A DNA stretch of 64,000 nt from Natrinema salinisoli (GTDB lineage: Archaea > Halobacteriota > Halobacteria > Halobacteriales > Natrialbaceae): assembly GCF_020405205.1 (NCBI RefSeq), contig NZ_CP084469.1, positions 3,038,001-3,102,000 on the forward strand, written 5' to 3'. The notes under the pieces were generated by a model, which saw only the letters and a program-made list of their open reading frames with translations, ran no database searches and was not told where the DNA came from. A program made the position numbers and the translations under genes. This document shows positions 18,286-27,687 of this stretch, one piece after another (position 1 is the stretch's first letter; every line of letters begins with the position of its first letter).

Positions 18286-20433
18286 ATGACCCGCCCCCGA
18301 GCGACCACACAGACGCGAACGATCCTCTACGTCGCCGATCTCGAGGCGACGGCCAGCGACGGTGCTGCCGCGCTCGAGGCGGTCGAATCGGGGCCCGACC
18401 GCTCGGCACGGCCGGCGACGACCGTCGAGCGGGTCCGCAACTGGGCGAAAGGGGTCGACTGCGTCGTCTTCGCCGAGACGCCGACGACCGCGGCGGGCTC
18501 GAACCTGCTCGAGGTGGTCGACGCCTGCGGCGAGACGCCGCTGGTGCTCTTTTCGGACTCGTCGTACGCGCCGACGGCCGCTCGATCGACCGACGGTATC
18601 GACGGCTACGTTCGTCGCGATACCGACGACGCCGTCGAACATCTCGCAGACGAGATCGAGTGGGTCTGCGGTGGCGTCGACCGCGCCGAGAGTGCCGATT
18701 CGGAGACCGAAACGGAAACAAAAGCGGAAGCGGGGACGAACGCGGAATCCGACTCCGGTGCGATCGCGATGGCCGGCGAACGAGCGGCACCGACTCCGAC
18801 CCGTGCCGGCCGACTCCTCGAGGCGGTTCCCGAGCTGGCCGCCTGCCGCGACCGCGACCGCCTCTTCGAACTCGTGGTCGACGCCGCGGCCGACGCCTTC
18901 GAGTGCGAGTACTGCTGGCTCTCGACGATTCACTTCGGGCAGTTCGAGCCGCGGGCGACTACGACGGCGGTTCGGGAGGACGACCTCGAGTCGACGTCGC
19001 GCGAGGGACCGCTCGGTGACGTCCTCCGGACGGGAGAGCCGCTCCGCCTCGACGATGTCGCGACCGACGACCGGCTCGCGGCTCCTTTCGACGGAATCGA
19101 ATCGCTGTATTGTTTCCCCGTCGGCGACGTCGGTATCTTGCACCTCGCCGCCGAGGAGCCGGCGGCGTTCGACGAGCCCGACTGCGACCTGCTCGCGCAG
19201 TGGTGTCGTTCCGTCACCGCAGTCCTCGAGCGGATCGACGCCGACGCGAGTCGGGATACGGCGCGAGAGCGACTGCGCCGGGAACGGGACCGACTGCGGG
19301 AGGAACGCGATCGGCTCGCGGACGAACGCGACCGCTCTCGCGCCCTGTTCGCGAACGTTCCGGAACCGACGGTCAGATACGAGGTCGACGACGGACGGCC
19401 GATCGTTCGGGACGTCAACGACACGTTCACCGAGGTCTTCGGCACCGACGCCGAGACGATCGTCGGCGACCCCGTCGACGAAGACACCGTCCCGCCCGGA
19501 CTCGAGCAACGACGGGCCACGCTGCTCGAGTCGCTGCGGGCGGGCGAGCGCCGGCAGCTCGTCAGTCGCCGGGAAACCGTCGACGGCATCCGCGAGTTCC
19601 TGCTGACGCTGGTCCCGGTCGATGCGGATCCCGACGAAGACGCGGCCGGGACGACCGCCGATCACAACCCCGAAGGGTTGATCATCTATAGCGACGTCAC
19701 CGAGGCGAACCGTCGCGAACGAGAGCTGGCGGCCGCTCGGGCGCGCCTCGAGACGATCGCCGATATGGTCGACGAGGACGTCCGCGGGCCGCTGAACGTC
19801 GCGCGCGGATATCTCGAACTCGCGGAGGAGACCGGCGATCGGGAGCACTTCGAAGAAGTCGACGACGCGCAGGAACGATTACGGGAGGTCGTCGACCAAC
19901 TGGTCGCGATCGCTCGACGGGACGACGCGCTCGTCGAGACCGAACCCGTCGCCATTCACGACGTCGCGCGCCGGGCCTGGGTCGCAGTCGATACCGGCGA
20001 CGCGCGGCTCGTCACGCAGGCGGCGAACGACCGCGTCCTCGAGGCGGACAAAACGCAGCTGCGAGAGCTGTTCGAACACCTGTTGCAGAGTACGGTCGAC
20101 GTATCGGAGCGCTCCGACGCGGGGACCGACGGCGAGACGAGCACCGAGAGCGACGCGACGCCCGTCGTGACCGTCGGGGCGACCGACGACGGCTTCTACG
20201 TCGCGCGACGGGATCCCGGGGCCGAGACCGGGAACAGAACCGGACTCGAGACGGATCCGGTCCCCGGGCAACTGGCCTCGGCCGACGGCACCGGGTTCGG
20301 GCACGGCACCGTCGAACGAATCGCCGACGCCCACGGCTGGAACGTCGGCGTCGCCGAGGACGACGACCGCGTCGCCTTCGCGTTCCGCGGTGTCGACGCT
20401 GGCGACGGGAATAGGAACGGGAACGAAGGGTAG
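18286..20433 (+). CDS. multidomain sensor protein with degenerate histidine-kinase module
   Basis: 715 residues, soluble. Domains in order: receiver-like (about 10-125), whose phospho-Asp position reads DCVVFAETPT; acidic linker; GAF (about 180-330); coiled coil (about 330-368, LRRERDRLREERDRLADERD); PAS (about 370-480); HisKA/HATPase remnant (about 488-705). The H-box reads DMVDEDVRGPLNVARGYLEL, with Glu where the phosphorylated His belongs. The N-box is FEHLLQSTVDVS (normally N-x-x-x-N-A). Only the G2-like GTGFGHGTVERIADAHGW survives. It is probably a pseudokinase sensor; what it signals to is unknown. Confidence 0.83.
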   Translation: MTRPRATTQTRTILYVADLEATASDGAAALEAVESGPDRSARPATTVERVRNWAKGVDCVVFAETPTTAAGSNLLEVVDACGETPLVLFSDSSYAPTAARSTDGIDGYVRRDTDDAVEHLADEIEWVCGGVDRAESADSETETETKAEAGTNAESDSGAIAMAGERAAPTPTRAGRLLEAVPELAACRDRDRLFELVVDAAADAFECEYCWLSTIHFGQFEPRATTTAVREDDLESTSREGPLGDVLRTGEPLRLDDVATDDRLAAPFDGIESLYCFPVGDVGILHLAAEEPAAFDEPDCDLLAQWCRSVTAVLERIDADASRDTARERLRRERDRLREERDRLADERDRSRALFANVPEPTVRYEVDDGRPIVRDVNDTFTEVFGTDAETIVGDPVDEDTVPPGLEQRRATLLESLRAGERRQLVSRRETVDGIREFLLTLVPVDADPDEDAAGTTADHNPEGLIIYSDVTEANRRERELAAARARLETIADMVDEDVRGPLNVARGYLELAEETGDREHFEEVDDAQERLREVVDQLVAIARRDDALVETEPVAIHDVARRAWVAVDTGDARLVTQAANDRVLEADKTQLRELFEHLLQSTVDVSERSDAGTDGETSTESDATPVVTVGATDDGFYVARRDPGAETGNRTGLETDPVPGQLASADGTGFGHGTVERIADAHGWNVGVAEDDDRVAFAFRGVDAGDGNRNGNEG

Positions 20434-20446
20434 CTGCGACCGGCGA

Positions 20447-21439
20447 TCAGGCGTCCGCCTCGAGCGCCAGCGAGGCCAACATCGCCTCGAGTTGCAGGCG
20501 CTCGTTCGCGCCCTCGGTGATCCGGTAGTCGACCTCCCCGAGTCGCTCGAGGAGTCGAACCGTCGCCCGTTCTGGAATATCGAACTCCCAGGCGGAGCGG
20601 TGCAATTGGTCGATGACGTCGCCGCCGGCGAGGCCCCGTTCGGTCAGGAGGTCCTCGAGGGCGGCGCGGGCAGCGGTGAAGTCGCCGTCGATGGTGTGCT
20701 CGACCATCGCCTCGACTTCCTCGGGGCGGGCAGTCGCGGTGATCGCGAACACCGTCTCCTCGTCGACGGTTTCTCCCATCACCGCGGCGGCCTGCAGGGC
20801 GTTGATGGCTTTCCGCATGTCGCCGTCGGCCGCGTAGACTAAGGCGTCGACGCCGTCGTCGGTCACCTCGATCTCCTCGGTGGCGGCGATCTCTCGGACC
20901 TGGGCCTCGATGGCGTCTTCGGTGAGTTCGGTAAAGCGGAAGACCGCACACCGCGACTGGATGGGGTCGATGATCTGACTCGAGTAGTTACACGAGAGAA
21001 TAAACCGCGTGTTGTTCGAGAACTGCTCCATCGTCCGGCGCAGCGCGGACTGGGCGTCGGACGTCAGCGCGTCGGCCTCGTCGAGGAAGATGATGCGGTG
21101 GTCGTAGCCGCCGAAACTCGAGCGCGCGAAGTCCTTGATCCGATCGCGGACGACGTCGATCCCGCGCTGGTCGGAAGCGTTGAGCTCGAGGAAGTTCTCC
21201 CGCCAGTCGTCGTCGTAGACTTCTCGAGCGATCGCCTGTGCAGCAGTGGTCTTCCCAGTACCGGCCGGCCCCGCGAACATGAGATGCGGGAGATCGTCCT
21301 GCTCGACGTAGTTTTTGAGCCGCGGAACGATGTCCGTGTGGCCCTTGATGTCGTCGAGTCGCTCCGGGCGGTACTTCTCGATCCAGACTTCGGTCTTCCC
21401 GGGTGTGGGCTCCGCCGCCTCGGCGTCGGCCTCGCTCAT
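20447..21439 (-). CDS. rfcS: replication factor C small subunit
   Basis: 330-residue AAA+ clamp-loader subunit that, with RfcL, loads PCNA on primed DNA. It shows Walker [16 protein letters not shown], Walker [19 protein letters not shown], the SRC motif QSRCAVFRF and the RFC box [17 protein letters not shown] at the N-terminus. No intein. The C-terminal collar domain is complete. The gene is convergent with the sensor gene (13-bp gap) and lies about 15 kb from orc1. Confidence 0.96.
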   Translation of the reverse strand: MSEADAEAAEPTPGKTEVWIEKYRPERLDDIKGHTDIVPRLKNYVEQDDLPHLMFAGPAGTGKTTAAQAIAREVYDDDWRENFLELNASDQRGIDVVRDRIKDFARSSFGGYDHRIIFLDEADALTSDAQSALRRTMEQFSNNTRFILSCNYSSQIIDPIQSRCAVFRFTELTEDAIEAQVREIAATEEIEVTDDGVDALVYAADGDMRKAINALQAAAVMGETVDEETVFAITATARPEEVEAMVEHTIDGDFTAARAALEDLLTERGLAGGDVIDQLHRSAWEFDIPERATVRLLERLGEVDYRITEGANERLQLEAMLASLALEADA

Positions 21440-21627
21440 ACCGGTCGAAAGTGGGGCCGCAAGATAAAACGACCGAAGGTGGTTCTCGAGCGCGATCGAC
21501 GAGGCGGCGTCGGACGGCCGTAGCGGCGACCGCTAGCCGCGACACCGACATCGCGATCCGCGACCGCTACGAATCCTGATATCTGCGTAACAATTATTAC
21601 TGCCTGCTCGAGGTAGACCGCCTCGTG

Positions 21628-22728
21628 ATGGAAGGGATCGATACGGTATCGCGGCTCGTCGTCGTCGTGCTGGTCGCACTCGTCGTCTGCGGGACCGTCC
21701 CCGCGACGGTCGCCGGCCAGACTGACGGCCAGACCGGCGGCACGGTCGTCGTCGACGAAGGCGAAACGGTCGACAGCCTCGAGGCGTTCGGCGGGAGCGT
21801 CGTCGTCCGCGGCACGGTGACGGGCGACGTCAGCGCCGTCGGGGGCGACGTGCGGATCGAACAGACCGGTTCGGTCGGCGGAGATATCGACGCCGCCGGC
21901 GGGAGCGTGACGATCGCGGGGACCGTCGACGGTGACGTCAACGTCGGAGCGGGAAGCCTCACCGTCGCCGAAAGCGGCACCGTCGGCGGCACCCTCATGG
22001 CCGGCGTCGGGAGTGCGACGATCGACGGCACGATCGAGGGCGACGCCGAAATCGGTGCGGAGACGATTCGACTGGGCGAGACGGCCAGTATCGCGGGCGA
22101 TCTGCGGTACGACGGCGACCTCGAGGGGAACACCGACGCGGTCGCCGGCGAGATTCAGGAGGACCCGTCGCTGGGAGTCGACGTCGCGCCGACGATCCAA
22201 CCCTTCGCGTCGTGGCTGTTCACCGCGTACGTCCTCGCGCTGAATCTACTGGTCGGTGCCCTGTTGCTCGCGCTGTTCCCCCGCTTCTCGGCGGGAGTCG
22301 CCGACCGCGTCGCATCGGGGCCGCTCCGCTCCGGACTCGTCGGACTCGGGGTCCTCGTCGGGATTCCCGTGCTCCTGATCGCGCTCGCGATCACCGTCGT
22401 CGGCATCCCGCTGTCGATGATCGGCGGCTTCGTCTTCGGCCTGCTGCTGTGGATCGGGACGATCTACGGCCGCTTCGCCGTCGCCGCGTGGCTCCTCTCG
22501 CTGGTCGGGCTCGGCAATCGGTGGCTCGCACTCGTCGTCGGACTGGTCGCCGGCGCGCTCCTCTCCCGGCTTCCGATCCCGATCGTCGGCGAGGCGATCA
22601 ACCTGCTCGTCCTGCTGCTGGGACTCGGCGCGCTCGTTCGCGGGCTAGTCGGCCACTGGCGAACCGCCCGCGGTCGAGATCGCGACCGCCGCGTCGGGCC
22701 CGGCACCGACGAACCGACCGCCGACTGA
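21628..22728 (+). CDS. bactofilin-like (polymer-forming) membrane protein
   Basis: 366 residues. A signal-peptide-like helix (about 8-28, ending VAGQ) is followed by a beta-helical stretch of about 135 residues made of repeats such as GDVSAVGGDVRIEQTGSVGG and VDGDVNVGAGSLTVAESGTV. This is the polymer-forming/bactofilin pattern. Four or five membrane helices follow from about residue 195 to 345, with a charged tail. Unlike cytosolic bactofilins, the beta-helix is predicted to be outside the membrane, suggesting an envelope role (inference). A GTG one codon earlier (21625) is an equivalent start. Confidence 0.82.
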   Translation: MEGIDTVSRLVVVVLVALVVCGTVPATVAGQTDGQTGGTVVVDEGETVDSLEAFGGSVVVRGTVTGDVSAVGGDVRIEQTGSVGGDIDAAGGSVTIAGTVDGDVNVGAGSLTVAESGTVGGTLMAGVGSATIDGTIEGDAEIGAETIRLGETASIAGDLRYDGDLEGNTDAVAGEIQEDPSLGVDVAPTIQPFASWLFTAYVLALNLLVGALLLALFPRFSAGVADRVASGPLRSGLVGLGVLVGIPVLLIALAITVVGIPLSMIGGFVFGLLLWIGTIYGRFAVAAWLLSLVGLGNRWLALVVGLVAGALLSRLPIPIVGEAINLLVLLLGLGALVRGLVGHWRTARGRDRDRRVGPGTDEPTAD

Positions 22729-22771
22729 CCGCGAGCGACGCGCTCAAGGCCGTCGCCTCGTAACTCGAGGT

Positions 22772-23023
22772 ATGCACGTCACCGTCGACGTCAAAGGCGA
22801 GGACACCTACGAACTCGAGCTCGAGGCGGTGGCGGGGGCCGGAGACGGGTCCGCAACGAATTCCGATACCGCCGACGCGCCGCCGACGTACGCGGACCTG
22901 CTCCGCGAGGTCGATTTGAGCCCCCACGAGGTGAGCGTCCTCGTCGACGGTCGCCCGGTCCCCGAGGATCAGCCGGTCGAGAGCGACCACGTGACGGTGT
23001 TACGACTGATCAAGGGCGGGTAA
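22772..23023 (+). CDS. samp2: ubiquitin-like small archaeal modifier protein (SAMP2 type)
   Basis: 83 residues, beta-grasp fold ending in Gly-Gly. It is activated by the E1-like UbaA for protein sampylation and tRNA thiolation. The segments VDLSPHEVSVLVDGRPVPED and VLRLIKGG match Haloferax SAMP2 closely. Two differences are visible. A Gly/Ala/Ser/Thr/Asp insertion (about residues 20-38) lengthens the first hairpin loop. The residue equivalent to SAMP2 Lys58, the chain-forming lysine, is Thr (SDHVTVLRL). It lies 43 bp after the bactofilin-like gene. Confidence 0.92.
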   Translation: MHVTVDVKGEDTYELELEAVAGAGDGSATNSDTADAPPTYADLLREVDLSPHEVSVLVDGRPVPEDQPVESDHVTVLRLIKGG

Positions 23024-23068
23024 CTGCGCTCCCGAAACGGACCCACCTGGGTACTAGCTGACGGACGA

Positions 23069-24214
23069 TTACTCGTCGAACCGATCGAGTCGAAACATAT
23101 CGATGGGATGGTCCGTCTCGCCGTCGACCGCGAGGTCGGCGAGGATCTCGCCGATGACGCTGGCGAACTTGAAGCCGTGGCCCGAGAAGCCGGCTCCGAC
23201 GGCCACCTGCGGGTGGTCGGGGAGCGTATCGAGGATGAAGTGCTCGTCCGGGGAGTTCGTGAACATGCAGGTCGCGAGGCGCATCGTCGGTCCCGCCGCG
23301 TCGGGGAAGTAGTTCGCCGTGGCGTCGCGGAGGAGCCGCTCGTCCTCGAGGCCGGGTTCGGTGTCGTAGTCGTCCGGATCGACCTGCTCGTCGCGGTGGT
23401 GGTACTTGCCGATCTTGAATCCCGGCACGTCGTAAATCGGCAGCCCGTAGAACCGTCCTTCGGGTACCTTCAGGTTCCAGACCGGGAACTTCTCGGGTTC
23501 GAACGTCGACGGTTGTTCGGGCTGGAACCAGCCGAGTACTTGCCGTTCGGGGACCGCGAGCCCCTCGAGCGCGTCAGCGAACGTGTGGTTCCAGGCACCG
23601 GCGGCGAGGATCATGTTCGCGGCGTCGTAGGTTCCGCGGTCGGTCTCGACCCGAACGCCGCCGTCCGAGGTCGGTTCCCACTCCAAAACCCGTTCGCGGG
23701 CGCGTATTTCGGCGCCGGCCGCCTGGGCCGTTTCGACGTGACCGACGATCGACTGTTCGGGGACGACGAAGCCGCCGTCGGGCTGGTACAGCGCTCTGTA
23801 CCCCTCCGGGAGCTGATAGCCCGGGAACCGCTCGGACAGCTGCTCGCTCGTCAGTACCTCGTGGGGAATATCGTGCGCTTCGCAGGAGCGCAGCGACCCC
23901 TCGAAGACGGCGCTCTCCGCGGGACCGGCGTCGATCGACCCCGTCCGGTGAATCACCTCGCGGTCGGTCTCGGCCGCGAGGTCGTCCCAGAGATCGTAGG
24001 CCCGTTTCAGGAGCGGAATGTAGGACGGATGCTCGTAGTAGGCTCGCCGGATGATCCGCGTGATACCGTGTGACGATCCCTTCGCGTGGGGGACGTCGTA
24101 GCGCTCGAGTCCGAGCACGTCGAGTCCGCGATCGGCGAGGTGGGCGGTCGTCGCGCTGCCCATCCCGCCGACGCCGATCACGAGGACGTCGTATCGATCT
24201 CCGCTCGTGCTCAT
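23069..24214 (-). CDS. N-methyl-L-tryptophan / monomeric sarcosine oxidase family flavoenzyme
   Basis: 381 residues, FAD-dependent amine oxidase that demethylates N-methyl amino acids and releases formaldehyde and H2O2. Dinucleotide motif: VLVIGVGGMGSATTAHLADR. GSSHGITRIIR follows, typical of SolA/MSOX. TCMFTNSPDEHFILD holds the cysteine that carries covalent FAD in this family. The C-terminal GFSGHGFKFASVIGEILADL is also standard. The substrate (N-methyltryptophan or sarcosine) cannot be told from sequence. A tryptophanase gene lies 1.2 kb away. Confidence 0.9.
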   Translation of the reverse strand: MSTSGDRYDVLVIGVGGMGSATTAHLADRGLDVLGLERYDVPHAKGSSHGITRIIRRAYYEHPSYIPLLKRAYDLWDDLAAETDREVIHRTGSIDAGPAESAVFEGSLRSCEAHDIPHEVLTSEQLSERFPGYQLPEGYRALYQPDGGFVVPEQSIVGHVETAQAAGAEIRARERVLEWEPTSDGGVRVETDRGTYDAANMILAAGAWNHTFADALEGLAVPERQVLGWFQPEQPSTFEPEKFPVWNLKVPEGRFYGLPIYDVPGFKIGKYHHRDEQVDPDDYDTEPGLEDERLLRDATANYFPDAAGPTMRLATCMFTNSPDEHFILDTLPDHPQVAVGAGFSGHGFKFASVIGEILADLAVDGETDHPIDMFRLDRFDE

Positions 24215-24530
24215 CTACAGCCCGATTCAACGACGCGACTCTTGAGTGTTCGTCCGTCTCGTCCCCGTCTCGAAACGGATAGCAGCTCGGCTCGGATCTC
24301 CGGAATGTGTGAGCGATCTGCGCCGAGGGCGTTCCTCCCGTCCCGAAACGGTGTTGCGGCGGCCATCGGGTCAGTGAAAGCCCAGCCGCTTTCCCGGTCG
24401 ACGCGGTAGTCCGGATATGACCGACCACGTCCGCGAGTCGGACATACCGAGCGGCGGTCCGAGACCGATCCCGCTCGATCGTCCCGGAATCGACGCGTTG
24501 TTAGCCCGCGGCGACCGATGCTCCTGACGA
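24215..24530. other. 316-bp divergent intergenic region with a possible micro-gene
   Basis: The first ~200 bp after the oxidase start show no clear element; the promoters of both flanking genes must lie here. A 36-codon frame (24417-24527) occupies the right end and is listed separately. Confidence 0.5.
24417..24527 (+). CDS. possible 36-residue small protein upstream of GNAT gene
   Basis: ATG 24417 to TGA 24525-24527, three bases before the GNAT start codon. It encodes MTDHVRESDIPSGGPRPIPL and then DRPGIDALLARGDRCS. Codon third positions are GC-rich as in real genes here, and the spacing suggests one operon with the acetyltransferase. I do not recognise it; it could be a leader peptide or chance. 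Confidence 0.4.
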   Translation: MTDHVRESDIPSGGPRPIPLDRPGIDALLARGDRCS

Positions 24531-24965
24531 ATGTTCGTCCGTACCGCCACCCTCGACGACGCCCTCGAGGTCCGGCGCATCCTCGACGGGGCGATGCTCG
24601 AGCCGGGCGACGTGGAACGGCGAATCGACGCCACGGACGTCTTCGTTGCGGGCGATCGGCAGGGCGGATCGACGGACGCCGACGCCGCCGATTCGACGGA
24701 CCGAGAACGGATCCTCGGGACGACCGTTCTCGAGCCGATCGGGAGCGAGGAGGGTGCCCACGTCGCGGCCATCGGCGTCCGCCGACGCCACCGGGGTCGG
24801 GGGATCGGCTCGGCGCTGATCGAACGCGCGCTCGAGCGGGAGGGGCGGCTCACGGCACGGTTCGACGACGGCGTCCGACCGTTCTACGAGCGGCTCGGCT
24901 TTTCGATCGAGCCGATCGACGAACAGCGCCACCGCGGGGTGGCGGTAACGGCCGACCGAATCTGA
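24531..24965 (+). CDS. GNAT family N-acetyltransferase
   Basis: 144 residues. The acetyl-CoA pyrophosphate-binding motif A is clear: VAAIGVRRRHRGRGIGSALIE (R-x-x-G-x-G). The beta6-alpha4 part reads VRPFYERLGFSIEPID. It acetylates an unknown amine. An acidic loop (about 40-62) interrupts the beta-sheet and is probably a halophilic insertion. Confidence 0.88.
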   Translation: MFVRTATLDDALEVRRILDGAMLEPGDVERRIDATDVFVAGDRQGGSTDADAADSTDRERILGTTVLEPIGSEEGAHVAAIGVRRRHRGRGIGSALIERALEREGRLTARFDDGVRPFYERLGFSIEPIDEQRHRGVAVTADRI

Positions 24966-25034
24966 CAGGAACCCACAGGAACCCGTCTCCTGCCAGCGCA
25001 GTTTTATCAAACGGAACGTGGTACGTGCCCTCGC

Positions 25035-25403
25035 ATGGTACTCCAACGGATGCTCAGCGGCGATCCGTCGAAGAGCTCGAAGGTCTATCTGGCGATCGGT
25101 GCGCTTTCGCTCGTGAAAGCGATCGCGGTCCGCAAGGACCGGGACCGGTTCCGACGCGAGCTGATGGACGCCGGATTGTTCCTCGGCGTCGGTCTGTTGC
25201 TGCGCCGATTCAGCAGAATGAAGGCACAGAAACGGCAGGAGCTCGAGTCCCAGCTCCCGGACTGGGCGGCCGAGATGGTGACCTCCGAAGCCGCGTCGAA
25301 CGGACTCCAGCAGCTCGCGAAACGACAACTCGGACGCCGATCGGAGCCCGAACCCGAGCCGCGGCTTCGCGACCGGGCTCGACGCGTCGTCTCGAGTCGG
25401 TAA
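25035..25403 (+). CDS. haloarchaeal hypothetical protein, 122 residues
   Basis: Unusually basic for this proteome: Arg/Lys-rich with one or two weak hydrophobic segments (about 17-30 and 46-60, AGLFLGVGLLLRRFS) and an Arg-rich tail. The middle (LESQLPDWAAEMVTSEAASN) is conserved-looking. It is possibly membrane-associated or nucleic-acid-binding; I recognise no family. A TATA-like gttttatcaaac lies at 25001-25012, 23 bp upstream of ATG. Confidence 0.68.
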   Translation: MVLQRMLSGDPSKSSKVYLAIGALSLVKAIAVRKDRDRFRRELMDAGLFLGVGLLLRRFSRMKAQKRQELESQLPDWAAEMVTSEAASNGLQQLAKRQLGRRSEPEPEPRLRDRARRVVSSR

Positions 25404-25430
25404 CCGCACCCGCCGTCGGTCGCGTTCTTC

Positions 25431-26810
25431 TCACTCCGACCCCCCATCGACGGCGATCGGCGGGTCGGCAGAAACCGGTTCGAGCGCCGCGGAAAAGTGA
25501 CGGAGCTCCGGAACCGCGGGGTTGGAAACGATCTCGAGGCCGGACACCTCCTCGCGGCGCTCGAGGACGGCCCTAGCCGTCTCGACGACGTGCTCGAAGT
25601 GCTCCCGGTGGTAGGTCCGGCGCGGAACCGCGAGCCGGACCAGTTCCGGGCGGTCGGTCTCGGGGAACGCGAAGCTCCCGAGTTCGACGCCCCTGACTCC
25701 GCCCTCTCGGTACAGTTCGCAGACCAGCGCCTGCCCCGGAAACTCGTCGGCCGGAATCCCCGGGAACGCCGCCCCGGCGTCGAGGTAGACAGCGTGGCCG
25801 CCGACCGGTTCGTACACCGGAAGGCCGGCTTCCTCGAGCATCGCGCCGAGTTCGCGGACCTGTTCGACTCGGTCTTCGATATACGCTTCCTCGACGGCCT
25901 CGCGCAGGCCGACGGCCATCGCGGCGACGTCTCGGCCGGCCATCCCGCCGTACGTGGGAAAGCCCTCGTAGAGGATGGCACGCTGTTTGCACCGCTCGAA
26001 GAGGGCCTCGTCGTCGCTCGCGACGAAGCCGCCGACGTTCACCAGCCCGTCTTTCTTCCCGCTCATGACGAGCGCGTCGGCGGAGCCGAGTTGCTCGCGG
26101 GCTACCTCGGCGACCGTCGCCTCGGCGAACTCGTCCTCGCGCCGGGTCACGAAGTAGGCGTTCTCCGCGAACCGGCAGGCGTCGATCACGAACGCGGCAT
26201 CGATCTCGTCGGCGAACGCGCGGACGCGACGGGTGTTTTCGACGCTGACCGGCTGGCCCGCCGCCGAATTGTTCGTGACCGTCAGGATCACCAGCGGGAC
26301 GCGGTCCGCGCCGACCTCGTCGACGGCCGCTCGCGCCCGCTCGAGCGAGAAGTTCCCCTTGAACGGCTCGTCCGCCTCCGGGTCGTGGGCCGACGGAACC
26401 GGACAGTCGACCGGATCTGCACCCTGATTCGAGACGTGCGCTCGCGTCGTATCGAAGTGGGTGTTATTGAGCGCGACGTCGCCCTCGGAGAGCAGCGCCC
26501 CGTAGAGAACGTTCTCCGCGCCGCGGCCCTGGTGGGTCGGCACCACGTGCTCGAATCCCATCACGTCCGCGACCGCGGATTCCAGGCGATCGAAGCTCGA
26601 CGAGCCGGCGTACGCTTCGTCGCCTCGCAAGAGCGCGGCCCACTGGTCGTCACTCATCGCACCCGTGCCGCTGTCGGTCAACAAATCAATGAAGACCTCG
26701 TCAGCGGAGAGATCGAACACGTTGTACCCGGCCTCCTCGAGCGCCGCCGTTCGCCGTTCCCTCGATGGCAACTGAATCCGCTCGACGACTTTCGACTTGT
26801 ATGCGACCAT
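25431..26810 (-). CDS. tnaA: tryptophanase
   Basis: 459 residues, PLP-dependent enzyme that cleaves tryptophan to indole, pyruvate and ammonia. Diagnostic parts: THQGRGAENVLYGALLSEGD (phosphate site), VTNNSAAGQPVSVENTRRVR, VIDACRFAENAYFV, and MSGKKDGLVNVGGFV with the PLP lysine. PTYGGMAGRDVAAMAVGL follows. Length fits TnaA/tyrosine phenol-lyase; tryptophanase is preferred on overall pattern, but tyrosine phenol-lyase cannot be excluded. No TnaC-like leader or TnaB permease is adjacent. It probably supplies catabolic pyruvate or indole. Confidence 0.9.
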   Translation of the reverse strand: MVAYKSKVVERIQLPSRERRTAALEEAGYNVFDLSADEVFIDLLTDSGTGAMSDDQWAALLRGDEAYAGSSSFDRLESAVADVMGFEHVVPTHQGRGAENVLYGALLSEGDVALNNTHFDTTRAHVSNQGADPVDCPVPSAHDPEADEPFKGNFSLERARAAVDEVGADRVPLVILTVTNNSAAGQPVSVENTRRVRAFADEIDAAFVIDACRFAENAYFVTRREDEFAEATVAEVAREQLGSADALVMSGKKDGLVNVGGFVASDDEALFERCKQRAILYEGFPTYGGMAGRDVAAMAVGLREAVEEAYIEDRVEQVRELGAMLEEAGLPVYEPVGGHAVYLDAGAAFPGIPADEFPGQALVCELYREGGVRGVELGSFAFPETDRPELVRLAVPRRTYHREHFEHVVETARAVLERREEVSGLEIVSNPAVPELRHFSAALEPVSADPPIAVDGGSE

Positions 26811-27013
26811 GGCCGTTCGACACCGCCGCGCGTGTTCAGTCTAGCTGGCGTCTTGTGATCGTCGATGGCTCGAGGCATGCCCTTCCGAACGGATCGGCGC
26901 ATCGATGGACGGAACCGACGGGACGTCGATGGATGCGACTACGAAATCGACGGATGCACTGCTGACGGGATCGACGACGACAGTGCGATCGGACTCGGTC
27001 GGTCCGTCGAGAA

Positions 27014-27529
27014 TCAGTACGCGTCGGACCCGGCAGTGCCGAAGGCATCGTCGGCCACCCGCGTCGTCGTCGGATCGCCGACGAGTTCCAGCCCGTCGGT
27101 CCCGCCGTCGCGGAGAACGAGCGTGTCGAACGAGGCGTCGTCGCTCGAGACCGAATCGGTGGACGCGGGAGTTTCGACGGGATCATCGGCAGCAGTCGGC
27201 CAGTCGAGGGTCGGATCAGTCGCGGTGAGCGCATCGAGTTCGGCCGCGGTGGCGTCGATCGCGTCGCCGTCGTCCCGGACGGTCACGTCCGCATCCCCGA
27301 CGAACTCGGTCTCGAGAGCGGTCTCACGGTTCGAGTCCGCCATCTCGTCTCCGAGATCGGCGAACAACTCTGCAGCGGTCGCGTCGCTGATCTCGTCGGG
27401 CGCCGCCTCGTGCTTCCCGCCGCTTTCGACGAGTTCGGCCGGCGTCTCCGCGCCGCACGCCTCGAGGATCGCGTCCGGATCGGCCTCGACGTCCTCGAAA
27501 ACCTCCGTGACGGTCGAATCGGTGCTCAT
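27014..27529 (-). CDS. acidic haloarchaeal protein of unknown function
   Basis: 171 residues from ATG 27529. A short ordered N-terminal part contains TVTEVFEDVEADPDAILEAC and GAETPAELVESG, a helical module often seen in small haloarchaeal proteins. A long Asp/Ala/Thr/Ser-rich region follows, and the C-terminus includes FDTLVLRDGGTDGLELVGDP. No membrane segment. The family is unknown to me. It is the first gene upstream of tnaA on the same strand, with a 203-bp gap. Confidence 0.65.
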   Translation of the reverse strand: MSTDSTVTEVFEDVEADPDAILEACGAETPAELVESGGKHEAAPDEISDATAAELFADLGDEMADSNRETALETEFVGDADVTVRDDGDAIDATAAELDALTATDPTLDWPTAADDPVETPASTDSVSSDDASFDTLVLRDGGTDGLELVGDPTTTRVADDAFGTAGSDAY

Positions 27530-27687
27530 GACTGCGCCGCCACTCCGGTCCGCCTTCGTTACGATGTCATTACCGCGGAACGAGGATCTCGACGCCGCCG
27601 TTAATGCGTCGTTCACGTCGGATCGGTCGATCGAAACGCAGCATCGATACCGGGGTAGAACGCGGTCGAGCGCGGCGATCGCTCGGG

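Noticed and set aside
18247-19848. 533-codon minus-strand open frame
   Set aside because: Antisense of the sensor gene, which has clear GAF/PAS/kinase features on the plus strand.
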